From positions 434,001 to 498,000 of the forward strand of contig JADKKJ010000011.1 in NCBI GenBank assembly GCA_016720565.1: a stretch of DNA of 64,000 bases, given 5' to 3'. The position numbers and the translations under genes were made by a program. Each line of letters opens with the position of its first letter. Positions within the stretch are counted from its first letter, which is position 1. This DNA comes from Chitinophagaceae bacterium. GTDB taxonomy: Bacteria; Bacteroidota; Bacteroidia; Chitinophagales; Chitinophagaceae. Below the pieces are notes generated by a model. That model made no database searches. It worked only from the letters and a program-made list of their open reading frames with translations, and was not told the origin of the DNA. Shown one piece after another: positions 25,686 to 33,853 of this stretch.

Positions 25686-25693
25686 TATTTTTG
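25686..25693 (+). promoter_or_regulatory. -7 element for murA
   Basis: TATTTTTG, an exact TAnnTTTG match, 40 nt before the murA ATG and inside the U-tract of the preceding hairpin. Confidence 0.4.
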
Positions 25694-25733
25694 TTGAGGC
25701 TAAACTCTAAACCCTCAACACTAAACCTTCCCA

Positions 25734-27050
25734 ATGTTTTCCTTCGAAGTAAATGGCGGCAGAAAATTAAATGGAGAGATCATTCCACAGGGAGCGAAGA
25801 ATGAGGCCCTGCAGATCATCAGCGCAGTATTACTGACCAGGGAAAAGGTCACTGTCTCCAACATTCCTGATATCATTGACGTTAACCTGCTGATCGAGTT
25901 ATTGCAGGATATGAATGTACAGGTGGAAAGAACCAGTCGCCATACCTGTATCTTCCAGGCTGCCGATGTGGACATAGATTATTTGCATAGCGAACTATTC
26001 AAAAAAAAATCTGGCAAACTCCGGGGCTCTGTAATGGTAGCGGGTCCTATCCTTGCCCGGTATAAAAGATCTTTTATAGCACGGCCAGGAGGAGATAAAA
26101 TTGGAAGGAGAAGGCTGGATACACATATACTCGCTTTTGAAAAGCTGGGGGCAAAATTCCAGTATGATGGATCAGGATTTTTTCATCTTCAAGCTCCTGA
26201 GTTAAAAGGAGCCGAACTTTTACTGAATGAACCATCTGTAACCGGCACTGCTAATATCATCATGGCCGCCTCCATGGCAAAAGGCCGTACCAGTATTTAT
26301 AATGCCGCCTGCGAACCCTATATACAGCAACTCTGTAATATGCTGAACAGAATGGGTGCCAGGATCAGCGGTATTGGCAGTAATCTTTTGGTGATAGATG
26401 GGGTGGATCAATTAGGCGGCACCACCCATCGCCTGCTTCCTGACATGATCGAAGTGGGATCTTTCATTGGCCTTGCTGCCATGACGCAAAGTGATATCAC
26501 CATAAAAAATGCGGGTCTCGCCCACCTGGGTGTAATCCCTGATAAATTCCAGCAACTGGGAATTCAACTGGAATTCAATGGCGATGATATCCATATTCCC
26601 TCACAAGATGTTTATGAGATAAAGACCTTTTTGGATGGTTCGGTGATGAATATTTCCGATCATCCCTGGCCGGGTTTTACACCCGATTTGCTGAGCATTG
26701 TACTGGTAACGGCCATACAATCCAGGGGATCAGTACTGATCCATCAGAAAATGTTTGAAAGCCGGTTATTCTTTGTAGACAAGCTGATAGATATGGGTGC
26801 ACGAATAGTTCTTTGTGATCCTCATCGCGCGGTGGTGATCGGCCTTGAAAGGGAAGTACCCCTTCGCGGTATTACCATGAGCAGCCCCGATATACGTGCG
26901 GGAGTGGCCTTGTTAATAGCGGCGCTTTCTGCCGAAGGCAAAAGCGTGATCCATAATATTGAACAGATCGACCGGGGATATCAATATATTGATGATAGAT
27001 TGAGGGCCCTTGGAGCGGATATCACGAGGATCAATAATTATGAATACTGA
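25734..27050 (+). CDS. murA: UDP-N-acetylglucosamine 1-carboxyvinyltransferase, Cys-to-Asp type
   Basis: A 438-residue EPSP-synthase-fold enzyme for the first committed peptidoglycan step, joining PEP to UDP-GlcNAc. Lys22-Asn23 (QGAKNEAL), the loop RPGGDKIGRRRLDTH (about 118-132), NIMAASMAKGRT and the catalytic Asp in GFTPDLLS are present. At the loop position of E. coli Cys115 this protein has Asp121; Arg126 aligns with Arg120. Natural Asp variants (Mycobacterium, Chlamydia, Borrelia) stay active and are insensitive to fosfomycin, so the same is inferred here. It is followed at 9 bp by a GNAT gene. Confidence 0.95.
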   Translation: MFSFEVNGGRKLNGEIIPQGAKNEALQIISAVLLTREKVTVSNIPDIIDVNLLIELLQDMNVQVERTSRHTCIFQAADVDIDYLHSELFKKKSGKLRGSVMVAGPILARYKRSFIARPGGDKIGRRRLDTHILAFEKLGAKFQYDGSGFFHLQAPELKGAELLLNEPSVTGTANIIMAASMAKGRTSIYNAACEPYIQQLCNMLNRMGARISGIGSNLLVIDGVDQLGGTTHRLLPDMIEVGSFIGLAAMTQSDITIKNAGLAHLGVIPDKFQQLGIQLEFNGDDIHIPSQDVYEIKTFLDGSVMNISDHPWPGFTPDLLSIVLVTAIQSRGSVLIHQKMFESRLFFVDKLIDMGARIVLCDPHRAVVIGLEREVPLRGITMSSPDIRAGVALLIAALSAEGKSVIHNIEQIDRGYQYIDDRLRALGADITRINNYEY

Positions 27051-27059
27051 TTATTCACC

Positions 27060-27656
27060 ATGCACGACATCTTCCTTCATAAACCCATTCTGGAAAACGA
27101 AACAGTGTTGCTTCGCACTATAGAGCGCGACGACTGGAAACACCTCCTGCCATTTTCATTGAATGAACCCGAAATCTGGAAATATGGCCTGGTCACTGCA
27201 GCAGGAGAAGAGAACCTGCGTAACTATGTAAATGCAGCTGTTAAGAACATGGAAGAAAAAAAAGAATACCCCTTTATTGTTTTTGATAAACGATCCAAAA
27301 AATATGCGGGTAGTACCCGGTTCTATGATATTCAGGCTGCTTATGGCAGCACCCAGCTTGGCTTTACCTGGTATGGAGAAGAATTCCAGCGAACAGGATT
27401 GAACCGGCAATGTAAACTCCTGCTGCTCTCCTATGTATTTGAGGTCTGGGGCCTTGAAAGATGTGAATTTAGGGCCGACAGGAATAACCTCAAAAGCGTG
27501 AATGCTATGAAGGCCATCGGTTGTGTGGAAGAAGGAATACTTCGGAGTCATATGCCCTTAGTAAATGGTGGCAGAAGAGATAGTATGGTGCTGAGCATAC
27601 TAAAACAGGAATGGCTGAATGGCGGAAAGGAACGCTTGCTTCAAAAGATACGCTGA
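27060..27656 (+). CDS. GNAT acetyltransferase, RimJ/RimL type
   Basis: A 198-residue acetyl-CoA-dependent N-acetyltransferase. NETVLLRTIERDDW near the start, QLGFTWYGEEFQRTGLNRQCKLLLLSYVF (acetyl-CoA binding, about 100-128) and the C-terminal ERCEFRADRNNLKSVNAMKAIG with EGILRSHM match RimJ/RimL-like proteins, which acetylate protein N-termini or small molecules. The substrate is unknown. It starts 9 bp after murA and is probably cotranscribed. Confidence 0.87.
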   Translation: MHDIFLHKPILENETVLLRTIERDDWKHLLPFSLNEPEIWKYGLVTAAGEENLRNYVNAAVKNMEEKKEYPFIVFDKRSKKYAGSTRFYDIQAAYGSTQLGFTWYGEEFQRTGLNRQCKLLLLSYVFEVWGLERCEFRADRNNLKSVNAMKAIGCVEEGILRSHMPLVNGGRRDSMVLSILKQEWLNGGKERLLQKIR

Positions 27657-27674
27657 CCATTATCCTGATATGGC

Positions 27675-27682
27675 TATTTTTG
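27675..27682 (+). promoter_or_regulatory. -7 element for gmk
   Basis: TATTTTTG, an exact TAnnTTTG match, ending 10 nt before the gmk ATG, so the leader is very short. Confidence 0.5.
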
Positions 27683-27692
27683 CGGCCACTGC

Positions 27693-28274
27693 ATGAGCCA
27701 CCCATTACATAAATTGATCATCATTGCAGCCCCCTCAGGGGCGGGCAAAACAACGGTGACCCGACACCTGCTTTATTCATTTCCCGAACAGCTGGCATTT
27801 TCCATATCCTGTGCCACCAGGCAACCCAGGAACAATGAACTGGATGGAGTGGATTATTATTTTATCAGTCCTGATGAATTCAGAAGAAGAATACAGGACC
27901 ACCAGTTCGTAGAATGGGAAATGGTTTATCATGATAAATTCTATGGCACGCTGCATTCAGAACTGAACAGGATATGGGAAGAAGGAAAAAGCCCATTGCT
28001 TGATGTAGATGTAAAAGGGGGAATAAACGTGCAATCCCAATACCGCCAGAGCAGCCTTTCCCTGTTTATTGAACCTCCTTCGATCGAAGAACTGGAAAAA
28101 AGACTCAGAGCCAGGGGCACCGAAACACCGGAATCCCTGAAGGCCCGTTTGGATAAAGCATCTTATGAACTGACATTCAAGGATAAATTTGATCATATAA
28201 TTGTCAATGATACGCTTGAAAAAGCCTGCCATAGTGCCGAAATCCTGGTCAGGGATTTCTTAGCCACTCCCTAA
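27693..28274 (+). CDS. gmk: guanylate kinase
   Basis: A 193-residue kinase phosphorylating GMP to GDP. P-loop APSGAGKTT (residues 12-20), the GMP-binding segment SCATRQPRNNELDGVDYYFIS (about 39-59), VEWEMVYHDKFYGT, LLDVDVKGG and LRARGTETPESLKARL are all in order. The length is normal. It has its own -7 element upstream and is followed 24 bp later by the CNNM protein gene, which also has its own. Confidence 0.96.
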   Translation: MSHPLHKLIIIAAPSGAGKTTVTRHLLYSFPEQLAFSISCATRQPRNNELDGVDYYFISPDEFRRRIQDHQFVEWEMVYHDKFYGTLHSELNRIWEEGKSPLLDVDVKGGINVQSQYRQSSLSLFIEPPSIEELEKRLRARGTETPESLKARLDKASYELTFKDKFDHIIVNDTLEKACHSAEILVRDFLATP

Positions 28275-28286
28275 TTCGAAGCAGAT

Positions 28287-28294
28287 TATCTTTG
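28287..28294 (+). promoter_or_regulatory. -7 element for the CNNM gene, likely leaderless
   Basis: TATCTTTG, an exact match, with only 4 nt between its G and the ATG at 28299. Confidence 0.55.
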
Positions 28295-28298
28295 TGCT

Positions 28299-29546
28299 AT
28301 GATGCTGGTGAATACCATATTATTTTTTGTCCTCACGCTTTTACTGATGGCATTTTTTGCCGGCATTGAAATGGCTTTTTACAGTGCCAACCGGCTTAGC
28401 CTGGAGATCAAGAAAAAAGAAGGCGGAGGAGCCATGCAGGTAGTTTCCAAATTCATAGAATTTCCGGCCAAATTCCTCGGGACTACCCTCACCGGGTTCA
28501 ATCTTTTCCTGGTGTTTCTGGGTTTGCAGATCAGCGCTGTGATGCAGCCACTCTGGAACAATCTTCACCTGCCTCCTACCATGCGCATCCTCGCAGAGAT
28601 CGCGCTGGCCACTTTTTTTGTGCTGGTGCTGGCAGAATTCATTCCAAGAGCGTTTTTCCGTGCAGGAAGCAATAAACTTCTTTTAAAGTTTGCGCATGTA
28701 GCTGATTTTTTTTACCAGATGTTCTCCCCCATTGCCGGACTGCTGATCAATTTATCAGGATGGATATTAAAATATGTTTTTAATGTAAGGATCGACCATA
28801 CTAAGGACCCTTTGAACAGGAATGACCTGAAGAATTTATTCCTTCAGAAACAGGATGGAGAAAGACAGGACCGGAATGCCCAATTAATGGAGAACGCGCA
28901 GGAACTGCCTAAAGTAAAGATCCGCCAGTGCCTTGTGCCCCGGAAAGAGATCATTGGCATCGACAGTAAAGAAAGTGTATCCGCATTAAAAAAGAAATTT
29001 GTAGAGACCAAACTCAGCAAGCTGGTGGTGTTTGAAGGTAATATAGACCATATCATCGGGTATATTCACCAGCTTGACCTGTTCAAAGCGCCTTCCAGCC
29101 TCAAAGAGGTGTTATTGCCCATACCTGCAGTACCCGAAAGCATGAGCGCAACCGACCTGATCAGTAAATTTTCCCGTGAAAGAAAAAGCATAGCCTGGGT
29201 GGTAGATGAATTTGGAGGAACCGCAGGTATCATCACTATGGAGGATGTACTGGAAGAATTATTCGGTGAGATCCATGATGAATATGATACGGAAGATTTC
29301 GTTGAAAAACAGCTGTCAGAAAATGAGTTTATCCTTTCCGGCCGGCTGGAACTGGATTACCTCACAGAGAAATATGGATTCGATTTCGGAGATGAAGAAA
29401 CAGAAACGCTTTCAGGATATATCATTAATTACCACGAGACCATCCCCAAACAAAAAGAAAGGATCATCATCGATGATTTTGAATTCGAAGTGTTGCAGGT
29501 CAGCGATACCCGTATCGAGACCGTAAAAATGAAGAAACTGAAATAG
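28299..29546 (+). CDS. CNNM/CBS transporter-associated protein (hemolysin family, GldE-like)
   Basis: A 415-residue membrane protein. An N-terminal DUF21/CNNM domain with about four hydrophobic segments (1-180) is followed by a CBS pair (about 205-325, with KLSKLVVFEGNIDHIIGYIHQLDL and SIAWVVDEFGGTAGIITMEDVLEELFGEIHDEYD), then a CorC/HlyC domain (about 335-415). Homologs act in Mg2+ or Co2+ export or are annotated as hemolysins; GldE of gliding bacteria has the same architecture, so that identity is possible. Two ATGs in a row (28299, 28302) start it. Confidence 0.88.
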   Translation: MMLVNTILFFVLTLLLMAFFAGIEMAFYSANRLSLEIKKKEGGGAMQVVSKFIEFPAKFLGTTLTGFNLFLVFLGLQISAVMQPLWNNLHLPPTMRILAEIALATFFVLVLAEFIPRAFFRAGSNKLLLKFAHVADFFYQMFSPIAGLLINLSGWILKYVFNVRIDHTKDPLNRNDLKNLFLQKQDGERQDRNAQLMENAQELPKVKIRQCLVPRKEIIGIDSKESVSALKKKFVETKLSKLVVFEGNIDHIIGYIHQLDLFKAPSSLKEVLLPIPAVPESMSATDLISKFSRERKSIAWVVDEFGGTAGIITMEDVLEELFGEIHDEYDTEDFVEKQLSENEFILSGRLELDYLTEKYGFDFGDEETETLSGYIINYHETIPKQKERIIIDDFEFEVLQVSDTRIETVKMKKLK

Positions 29547-29585
29547 CCCCTTCCTCTAATCAATTTCAATCTGCTAACTACGAAC

Positions 29586-29593
29586 TATATTTG
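29586..29593 (+). promoter_or_regulatory. -7 element for tatC, likely leaderless
   Basis: TATATTTG, an exact match, with 5 nt between its G and the ATG at 29599. Confidence 0.55.
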
Positions 29594-29598
29594 CCCCC

Positions 29599-30453
29599 AT
29601 GGCGCTACTTGATTTTTTCAATAAACGGGTTAAGGACGAAAAAGCGGAGATGAGTTTCATTGATCACCTGGAAGAACTCAGGTGGCACCTGTTGCGCTCT
29701 GTGGTGGCAGTGATCATTGGCGCTATTGTCGTGATGATCTATGCCAATGACATAGTAGACGGCATTTTGATGGCACCTACACGAGCCGATTTCGTTTCTT
29801 CACGCTGGCTCTGCAGCATGGGCCATTCTATTGGCATTGGCAATACGCTGTGCTTTCCGCCGGTGGAGGCTAAGTTCCTGGAAAATCAAATGACCGGACA
29901 GTTCATCTCTTATTTCACCATTGGTTTTGTGGGTGGCTTCATTATCGCCTTTCCCTATATATTTTGGGAATTCTGGCGCTTTGTAAAACCGGCTTTATCT
30001 GAAAAAGAACTGAAGAAAACGCGTGGCGTGATCTTCTGGGTGACGCTGCTTTTCTTTACAGGGGTATTGTTCGGATATTATATCCTTACCCCTTTTATGG
30101 TGAATTTCTATTTCAATTTCAAATTAAGCCCGCAGATCGTTATCATGCCTTCCTTCTCTGATTATATGGAGAACCTGATCTATACCACCGTGGGCATTGG
30201 TATACTTTTCCAAATGCCTTTGTTGATCATGGTCCTTGCACGAATAGGAATTGTAACAGGTAAATTCCTCCGGAAATACCGCCGCCATGCTTTTGTGATC
30301 ATACTGATTGCGGCAGCTATCATCACGCCTTCAACCGATCCCTTCAGTCTTACTATTGTTACTATTCCTCTCTATGCCCTATATGAGGCAAGCATAATTG
30401 TAGCTTCCAGAATAAATAAGAGGCAGGCACAGGAAGAGAAGGAATGGAGCTAA
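29599..30453 (+). CDS. tatC: Sec-independent protein translocase TatC
   Basis: A 284-residue inner membrane protein with six hydrophobic segments. The N-terminal MSFIDHLEELRWHLLRS (about 18-34) and the FPYIFWEFWRFVKPALSEKE loop (about 118-137) are the conserved receptor regions for the twin-arginine signal peptide. An insertion between the first two helices (SRWLCSMGHSIGIGNTLCF) is characteristic of Bacteroidota TatC. tatA/tatB are not adjacent, which is common in this phylum. A heptad-word intergenic element follows. Confidence 0.95.
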   Translation: MALLDFFNKRVKDEKAEMSFIDHLEELRWHLLRSVVAVIIGAIVVMIYANDIVDGILMAPTRADFVSSRWLCSMGHSIGIGNTLCFPPVEAKFLENQMTGQFISYFTIGFVGGFIIAFPYIFWEFWRFVKPALSEKELKKTRGVIFWVTLLFFTGVLFGYYILTPFMVNFYFNFKLSPQIVIMPSFSDYMENLIYTTVGIGILFQMPLLIMVLARIGIVTGKFLRKYRRHAFVIILIAAAIITPSTDPFSLTIVTIPLYALYEASIIVASRINKRQAQEEKEWS

Positions 30454-30460
30454 GAGAAAA

Positions 30461-30607
30461 GTTAGGGGTTAAGAGTTAGGAGATAATAGTCAGGAGCCTG
30501 GCTGCAGGTTGGCAGTAAAGAGCCATTGAGTAGAAAGTCTAAAGTCGAGAGCTTGATCGGAATTCGATTCAAGCTAATGGCTAGCTGCTAGTAGCTAACA
30601 GCTTCTC
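30461..30607. repeat. large heptad-word intergenic element
   Basis: The tatC-rpiB gap is mostly degenerate 7-nt words. First run, 30461-30495: GTTAGGG, GTTAAGA, GTTAGGA, GATAATA, GTCAGGA. Middle run, 30529-30556: AGTAGAA, AGTCTAA, AGTCGAG, AGCTTGA. Last run, 30573-30607: GCTAATG, GCTAGCT, GCTAGTA, GCTAACA, GCTTCTC. Between 30496 and 30528 the period is not evident. No coding potential. Confidence 0.75.
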
Positions 30608-30632
30608 TGAATTTACTAATTTTACCGCTTAA

Positions 30633-31097
30633 ATGAAGACTATGCACACAGCTTTTGATATGCACAAACCGATAGCCGTTGGAAGTGACCATGCAGGTTA
30701 TGACTATAAGGAACAACTGATCTCTTTCCTGGAAGGGAAGGGATTTTCTTTTACTGACTTCGGTACACACAGCAAAGATTCAGTTGACTATCCTGATTTT
30801 GCCCACCCGGTAGCTTCCGCGGTAGAGAAAGGGGAGGCCGCCTTCGGTATTCTGATCTGCGGCAGCGCCAATGGAGTGGCCATTACGGCCAATAAGCACC
30901 AGGGCGTTCGTGCAGCTATTTGCTGGGGAGAAGAGATCGCCAAACTGGCCCGCGAACATAATGATGCCAATATCATCTGCATTCCTGCCCGTTTTGTAAG
31001 AGAAGGAGATGCGGAAAAAATGCTGGCCCTGTTCATGACCACGGATTTTGAAGGTGGCCGCCATGCCAAGCGTGTAAGCAAGATCGCCTGCTCCTGA
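30633..31097 (+). CDS. rpiB: ribose 5-phosphate isomerase B
   Basis: A 154-residue RpiB/LacAB-type isomerase interconverting ribose 5-phosphate and ribulose 5-phosphate. GSDHAGYDYKEQL near the N-terminus, FGTHSKDSVDYPDFAHPVA, the catalytic Cys in GILICGSANGVAITANKHQGVRAAICW and HNDANIICIPARFV are present. The usual GTGIG motif is here GSANG, a small departure shared by some Bacteroidota. An alternative start is the Met at 30642; both lie before the first motif. Confidence 0.94.
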   Translation: MKTMHTAFDMHKPIAVGSDHAGYDYKEQLISFLEGKGFSFTDFGTHSKDSVDYPDFAHPVASAVEKGEAAFGILICGSANGVAITANKHQGVRAAICWGEEIAKLAREHNDANIICIPARFVREGDAEKMLALFMTTDFEGGRHAKRVSKIACS

Positions 31098-31166
31098 ATC
31101 ACCGTTCCTCCAATTTTTTAGCGCTTCTAACCGGAAGTAATTATTTTAGTTCCCTAAACAATACAC

Positions 31167-32711
31167 ATGACCAAAAGAATCATCGGGCTGTGTCTCTTAT
31201 TCCTGCCTGCCCTGGTATTTGCGCAGAAAAAGGATAAGAACGCCTTAAAAGCCGCCGCTTCCATTACAGCCGAAGCACTGAAAAAACATCTTTATATCAT
31301 TGCAAGTAAAGAAATGGAAGGCCGGGATACTCCTTCGCCGGGCCTGGAAAAAGCAGCCACTTATATCGAGAATACCTTCAAAGGTCTGGGCCTGACCCCG
31401 GGTAATAATGGAAGTTATCGCCAGTATTATACGTTGTTTCGCGATTCCGCTTCCAGCGCTAGCCTGAAAATAAACGGCAGCCAGCTGGAACTGAATAAGG
31501 ATTTCTATCCCCAGGCAAATAACTATGCCGCTGCCATGCGCTTTTCTGAAGCGGTATTTGCAGGTTATGGAATTACGGATGGCGATATAAGGGATGACTA
31601 TAAAGATCTTAAAGTAGCTGGCAAACTGGTGATCATTGCTGATGGCACCCCTGCCGATTACAAAAGTTCAGCCACAGGCTTTAATGCACCCTCTTCCATC
31701 AATGGAAAAATGAACGCGGCCATGCAGCATGGAGCTTCAGCCCTTCTGGTAGTTTACAATACGCTCACCCGCCGTGGTGGAAATACAGGTGGTGGTAATT
31801 GGAGCATGAACGGATACAGGGCCAGCCAGCCGATCTTCACTTTTTCTGCCTCTGCGGAAGCGGCAGCAAAGATCATGGGTGAGGATGGAAAAGGCCTGTT
31901 CGATAAACTAAAGGCAGGTACCGCAATGGCAAAGACCTATCCTGCCGAGATCGATATGCAATATGAAAAGGTTACCAGGACTGCCCAGGCCTCTAATGTG
32001 ATCGGGGTACTGGAAGGAACCGACCTTAAGGACCAGTATGTTTTTGTTACCGGCCACTACGATCACCTCGGCAAAAGAGGCGATTCAGTTATTTATTATG
32101 GCGCCGATGATGATGGAAGCGGTACCACCGGTGTATTGCAGATCGCAGAAGCTTTTGCCAATGCAAAAAAAGCCGGCAATGGTCCCCGACGCACAATGGT
32201 ATTTATGACAGTAAGCGGTGAAGAAAAAGGATTATGGGGTTCTAACTACTACAGCAACCACCCAATATTCCCGCTGGATAAGACCACGGTTGACCTGAAT
32301 ATAGACATGATCGGCCGTATTGACGCTACACGCAAACAGGGTGATTCCACCAATTATGTGTATGTGGTGGGCGACGATAAGATCAGCACCGACCTGAAGC
32401 TGATCAGCGAAGGCCAGAATAATCTTTATACCAAAATGGAACTGGATTATAAGTTCAATGACCCTAACGATAAGAACAGGATCTATTTCCGCAGCGACCA
32501 TTACAATTTTGCGGTGAAAGGTGTTCCCATCATTTTCTATTATGATGGAATGCTGGGAGCAGATTACCATCGCCCTACAGATACTCCTGATAAGATCTAT
32601 TATGAGCTGATGGCTAAACGGGCGCAACTGGTATTTTATACCGCCTGGGATATGGCCAACAGGAATGATATGCTGAAAAGGGATCTTAAGCTGGAGATAC
32701 CGGGGAGATAA
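31167..32711 (+). CDS. secreted M28 family metallopeptidase with PA domain
   Basis: A 514-residue secreted zinc aminopeptidase-like enzyme. Signal peptide MTKRIIGLCLLFLPALVFAQ; a PA-type insert domain in roughly 110-270; catalytic domain with ligands in GHYDHLG (His), GADDDGSG (bridging Asp), SGEEKGLWGS (Glu-Glu), LNIDMIGRID (Asp) and FRSDHYNF (His). All M28 metal ligands seem intact, so it is probably active in the periplasm or outside. No C-terminal T9SS sorting domain is visible. A strong terminator follows. Confidence 0.92.
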   Translation: MTKRIIGLCLLFLPALVFAQKKDKNALKAAASITAEALKKHLYIIASKEMEGRDTPSPGLEKAATYIENTFKGLGLTPGNNGSYRQYYTLFRDSASSASLKINGSQLELNKDFYPQANNYAAAMRFSEAVFAGYGITDGDIRDDYKDLKVAGKLVIIADGTPADYKSSATGFNAPSSINGKMNAAMQHGASALLVVYNTLTRRGGNTGGGNWSMNGYRASQPIFTFSASAEAAAKIMGEDGKGLFDKLKAGTAMAKTYPAEIDMQYEKVTRTAQASNVIGVLEGTDLKDQYVFVTGHYDHLGKRGDSVIYYGADDDGSGTTGVLQIAEAFANAKKAGNGPRRTMVFMTVSGEEKGLWGSNYYSNHPIFPLDKTTVDLNIDMIGRIDATRKQGDSTNYVYVVGDDKISTDLKLISEGQNNLYTKMELDYKFNDPNDKNRIYFRSDHYNFAVKGVPIIFYYDGMLGADYHRPTDTPDKIYYELMAKRAQLVFYTAWDMANRNDMLKRDLKLEIPGR

Positions 32712-32716
32712 GTTGA

Positions 32717-32816
32717 GAGTTAAGGGTTTAGATTAACAGATTGGAAAAAGGCTTCTTTACGGAAGCCTTTTTTTTATAAAAGAAATATCTAACGTTTTAA
32801 CCTAAACGCTTAACTC
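32717..32816. repeat. heptad-word arms flanking a terminator
   Basis: Arms 32717-32736 and 32797-32816 are complementary at 18 of 20 positions (GAGTTAAG-GTTTAG-TTAA pattern). Each is a run of 7-nt words (left: AGTTGAG, AGTTAAG, GGTTTAG from 32711). They enclose the terminator at 32745-32772. Confidence 0.8.
32745..32775. terminator. terminator of the M28 peptidase gene
   Basis: A perfect 11-bp stem (AAAAAGGCTTC/GAAGCCTTTTT) with a 6-nt loop and a long T run. The A-rich left arm makes it work in the minus direction too, serving the convergent DHS-like gene. Confidence 0.92.
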
Positions 32817-32820
32817 ATAT

Positions 32821-33795
32821 CTACCATCCCAAAATATACGCAAACACTAATGGCGCAACTATCGTTGCGTCACTTTCAATAATATATTTCGGTGTGTGTA
32901 TATCCAGCTTGCCCCAGGTTATTTTTTCATTGGGAACAGCCCCCGAGTAAGATCCATAGGAAGTAGTGGAATCACTGATCTGACAGAAATAACTCCAGAA
33001 AGGTACATCATGCCATTCCAGGTCCTGGTACATCATTGGCACTACGCAGATAGGGAAATCACCAGCGATACCACCTCCCACCTGGAAAAAGCCTACGCCT
33101 TTGCCGGATGAATTTGCACGGTACCATTCCGTGAGCCATACCATATATTCAATACCACTTTTCACCGTGGAAGCTTTCAACTCTCCTTTGATCACATAGG
33201 ATGCGAATATGTTTCCTGTAGTGCTATCCTCCCATCCGGGAACCACGATCGGAATATTTTTTTCAGCAGCCGCGATGATCCAGCTGTCCTTTGGATCGAT
33301 CTCGTAATACTGTTGCAATTCCCCGCTGAGTACGGTCTTATAAAGGAACTCATGCGGAAAATATCTTTCTCCATTGGCCTCTGCATCCTTCCATTGTTTT
33401 ACCAGGTGTTTCTGCAAACGGCGAAAAGCTTCTTCTTCCGGAATACAGGTATCCGTAACCCGGTTATAATGGTTCTCCAAAAGATCCCATTCTTCCTGGG
33501 GAGTAAGGTCGCGGTAATTCGGGATACGCTTATAATGTGAATGTGCTACCAGGTTCATTACATCTTCTTCCAGGTTAGCACCCGTGCAGCTGATGATATC
33601 GATCTTTCCCTGCCTGATCATTTCGGCCAGTGATATACCCAATTCGCCGGTGCTCATGGCACCTGCGAGGGTCACCATCATTTTTCCTCCTTCGGCCAGA
33701 TGGGTCTCATATCCTTTGGCGGCATCCACCAGCGCTGCCGCGTTAAAATGCCTGAAATGATGCTGAATGAATTGAGAAACGGGTCCCTTGCTCAT
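32821..33795 (-). CDS. deoxyhypusine synthase family protein
   Basis: A 324-residue protein of the deoxyhypusine synthase fold. NAD-binding stretches (MVTLAGAMSTGELGIS, SCTGANLEEDV, VPGWEDSTTGNIFAS) and the catalytic-lysine region ITWGKLDIH (about Lys296) are present. Eukaryotic and archaeal enzymes transfer aminobutyl from spermidine to eIF5A. Bacteria lack eIF5A, and bacterial members are thought to make homospermidine-like polyamines or act on unknown acceptors, so only the family is assigned. The start at 33795 (MSKGPVSQF) is preferred over the upstream frame. A TAATTTTG element and a GC palindrome precede it. Confidence 0.9.
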   Translation of the reverse strand: MSKGPVSQFIQHHFRHFNAAALVDAAKGYETHLAEGGKMMVTLAGAMSTGELGISLAEMIRQGKIDIISCTGANLEEDVMNLVAHSHYKRIPNYRDLTPQEEWDLLENHYNRVTDTCIPEEEAFRRLQKHLVKQWKDAEANGERYFPHEFLYKTVLSGELQQYYEIDPKDSWIIAAAEKNIPIVVPGWEDSTTGNIFASYVIKGELKASTVKSGIEYMVWLTEWYRANSSGKGVGFFQVGGGIAGDFPICVVPMMYQDLEWHDVPFWSYFCQISDSTTSYGSYSGAVPNEKITWGKLDIHTPKYIIESDATIVAPLVFAYILGW

Positions 33796-33841
33796 AATTA
33801 AATATTTTCTCCGCCTTCTGATCACAATAGGGTGAGACATT

Positions 33842-33853
33842 GCGGCCGGCCGC
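33842..33853. promoter_or_regulatory. GC-only palindrome at the DHS-like promoter
   Basis: GCGGCCGGCCGC is a perfect 12-bp palindrome in an otherwise AT-rich gap. It overlaps the last base of the -7 element and the expected transcription start of the DHS-like gene. It could be an operator. Confidence 0.4.

Larger units (their letters stand above)
25627..25727. repeat. heptad-word element around a terminator
   Basis: AGGGTTTAG (25627-25635) and CTAAACCCT (25707-25715) are complementary 9-nt arms flanking the hairpin at 25663-25683. The right half is a run of 7-nt words at 25693-25727: GTTGAGG, CTAAACT, CTAAACC, CTCAACA, CTAAACC. Confidence 0.7.

Noticed and set aside
30461..30607. CRISPR or tandem repeat array
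   Set aside because: The 7-nt words are degenerate and contiguous; there are no identical repeats of 20-50 nt separated by spacers and no cas gene nearby.
32232..32627. 131-codon minus-strand frame inside the M28 peptidase
   Set aside because: It overlaps the metal-binding region on the opposite strand and has no start signal or family resemblance.
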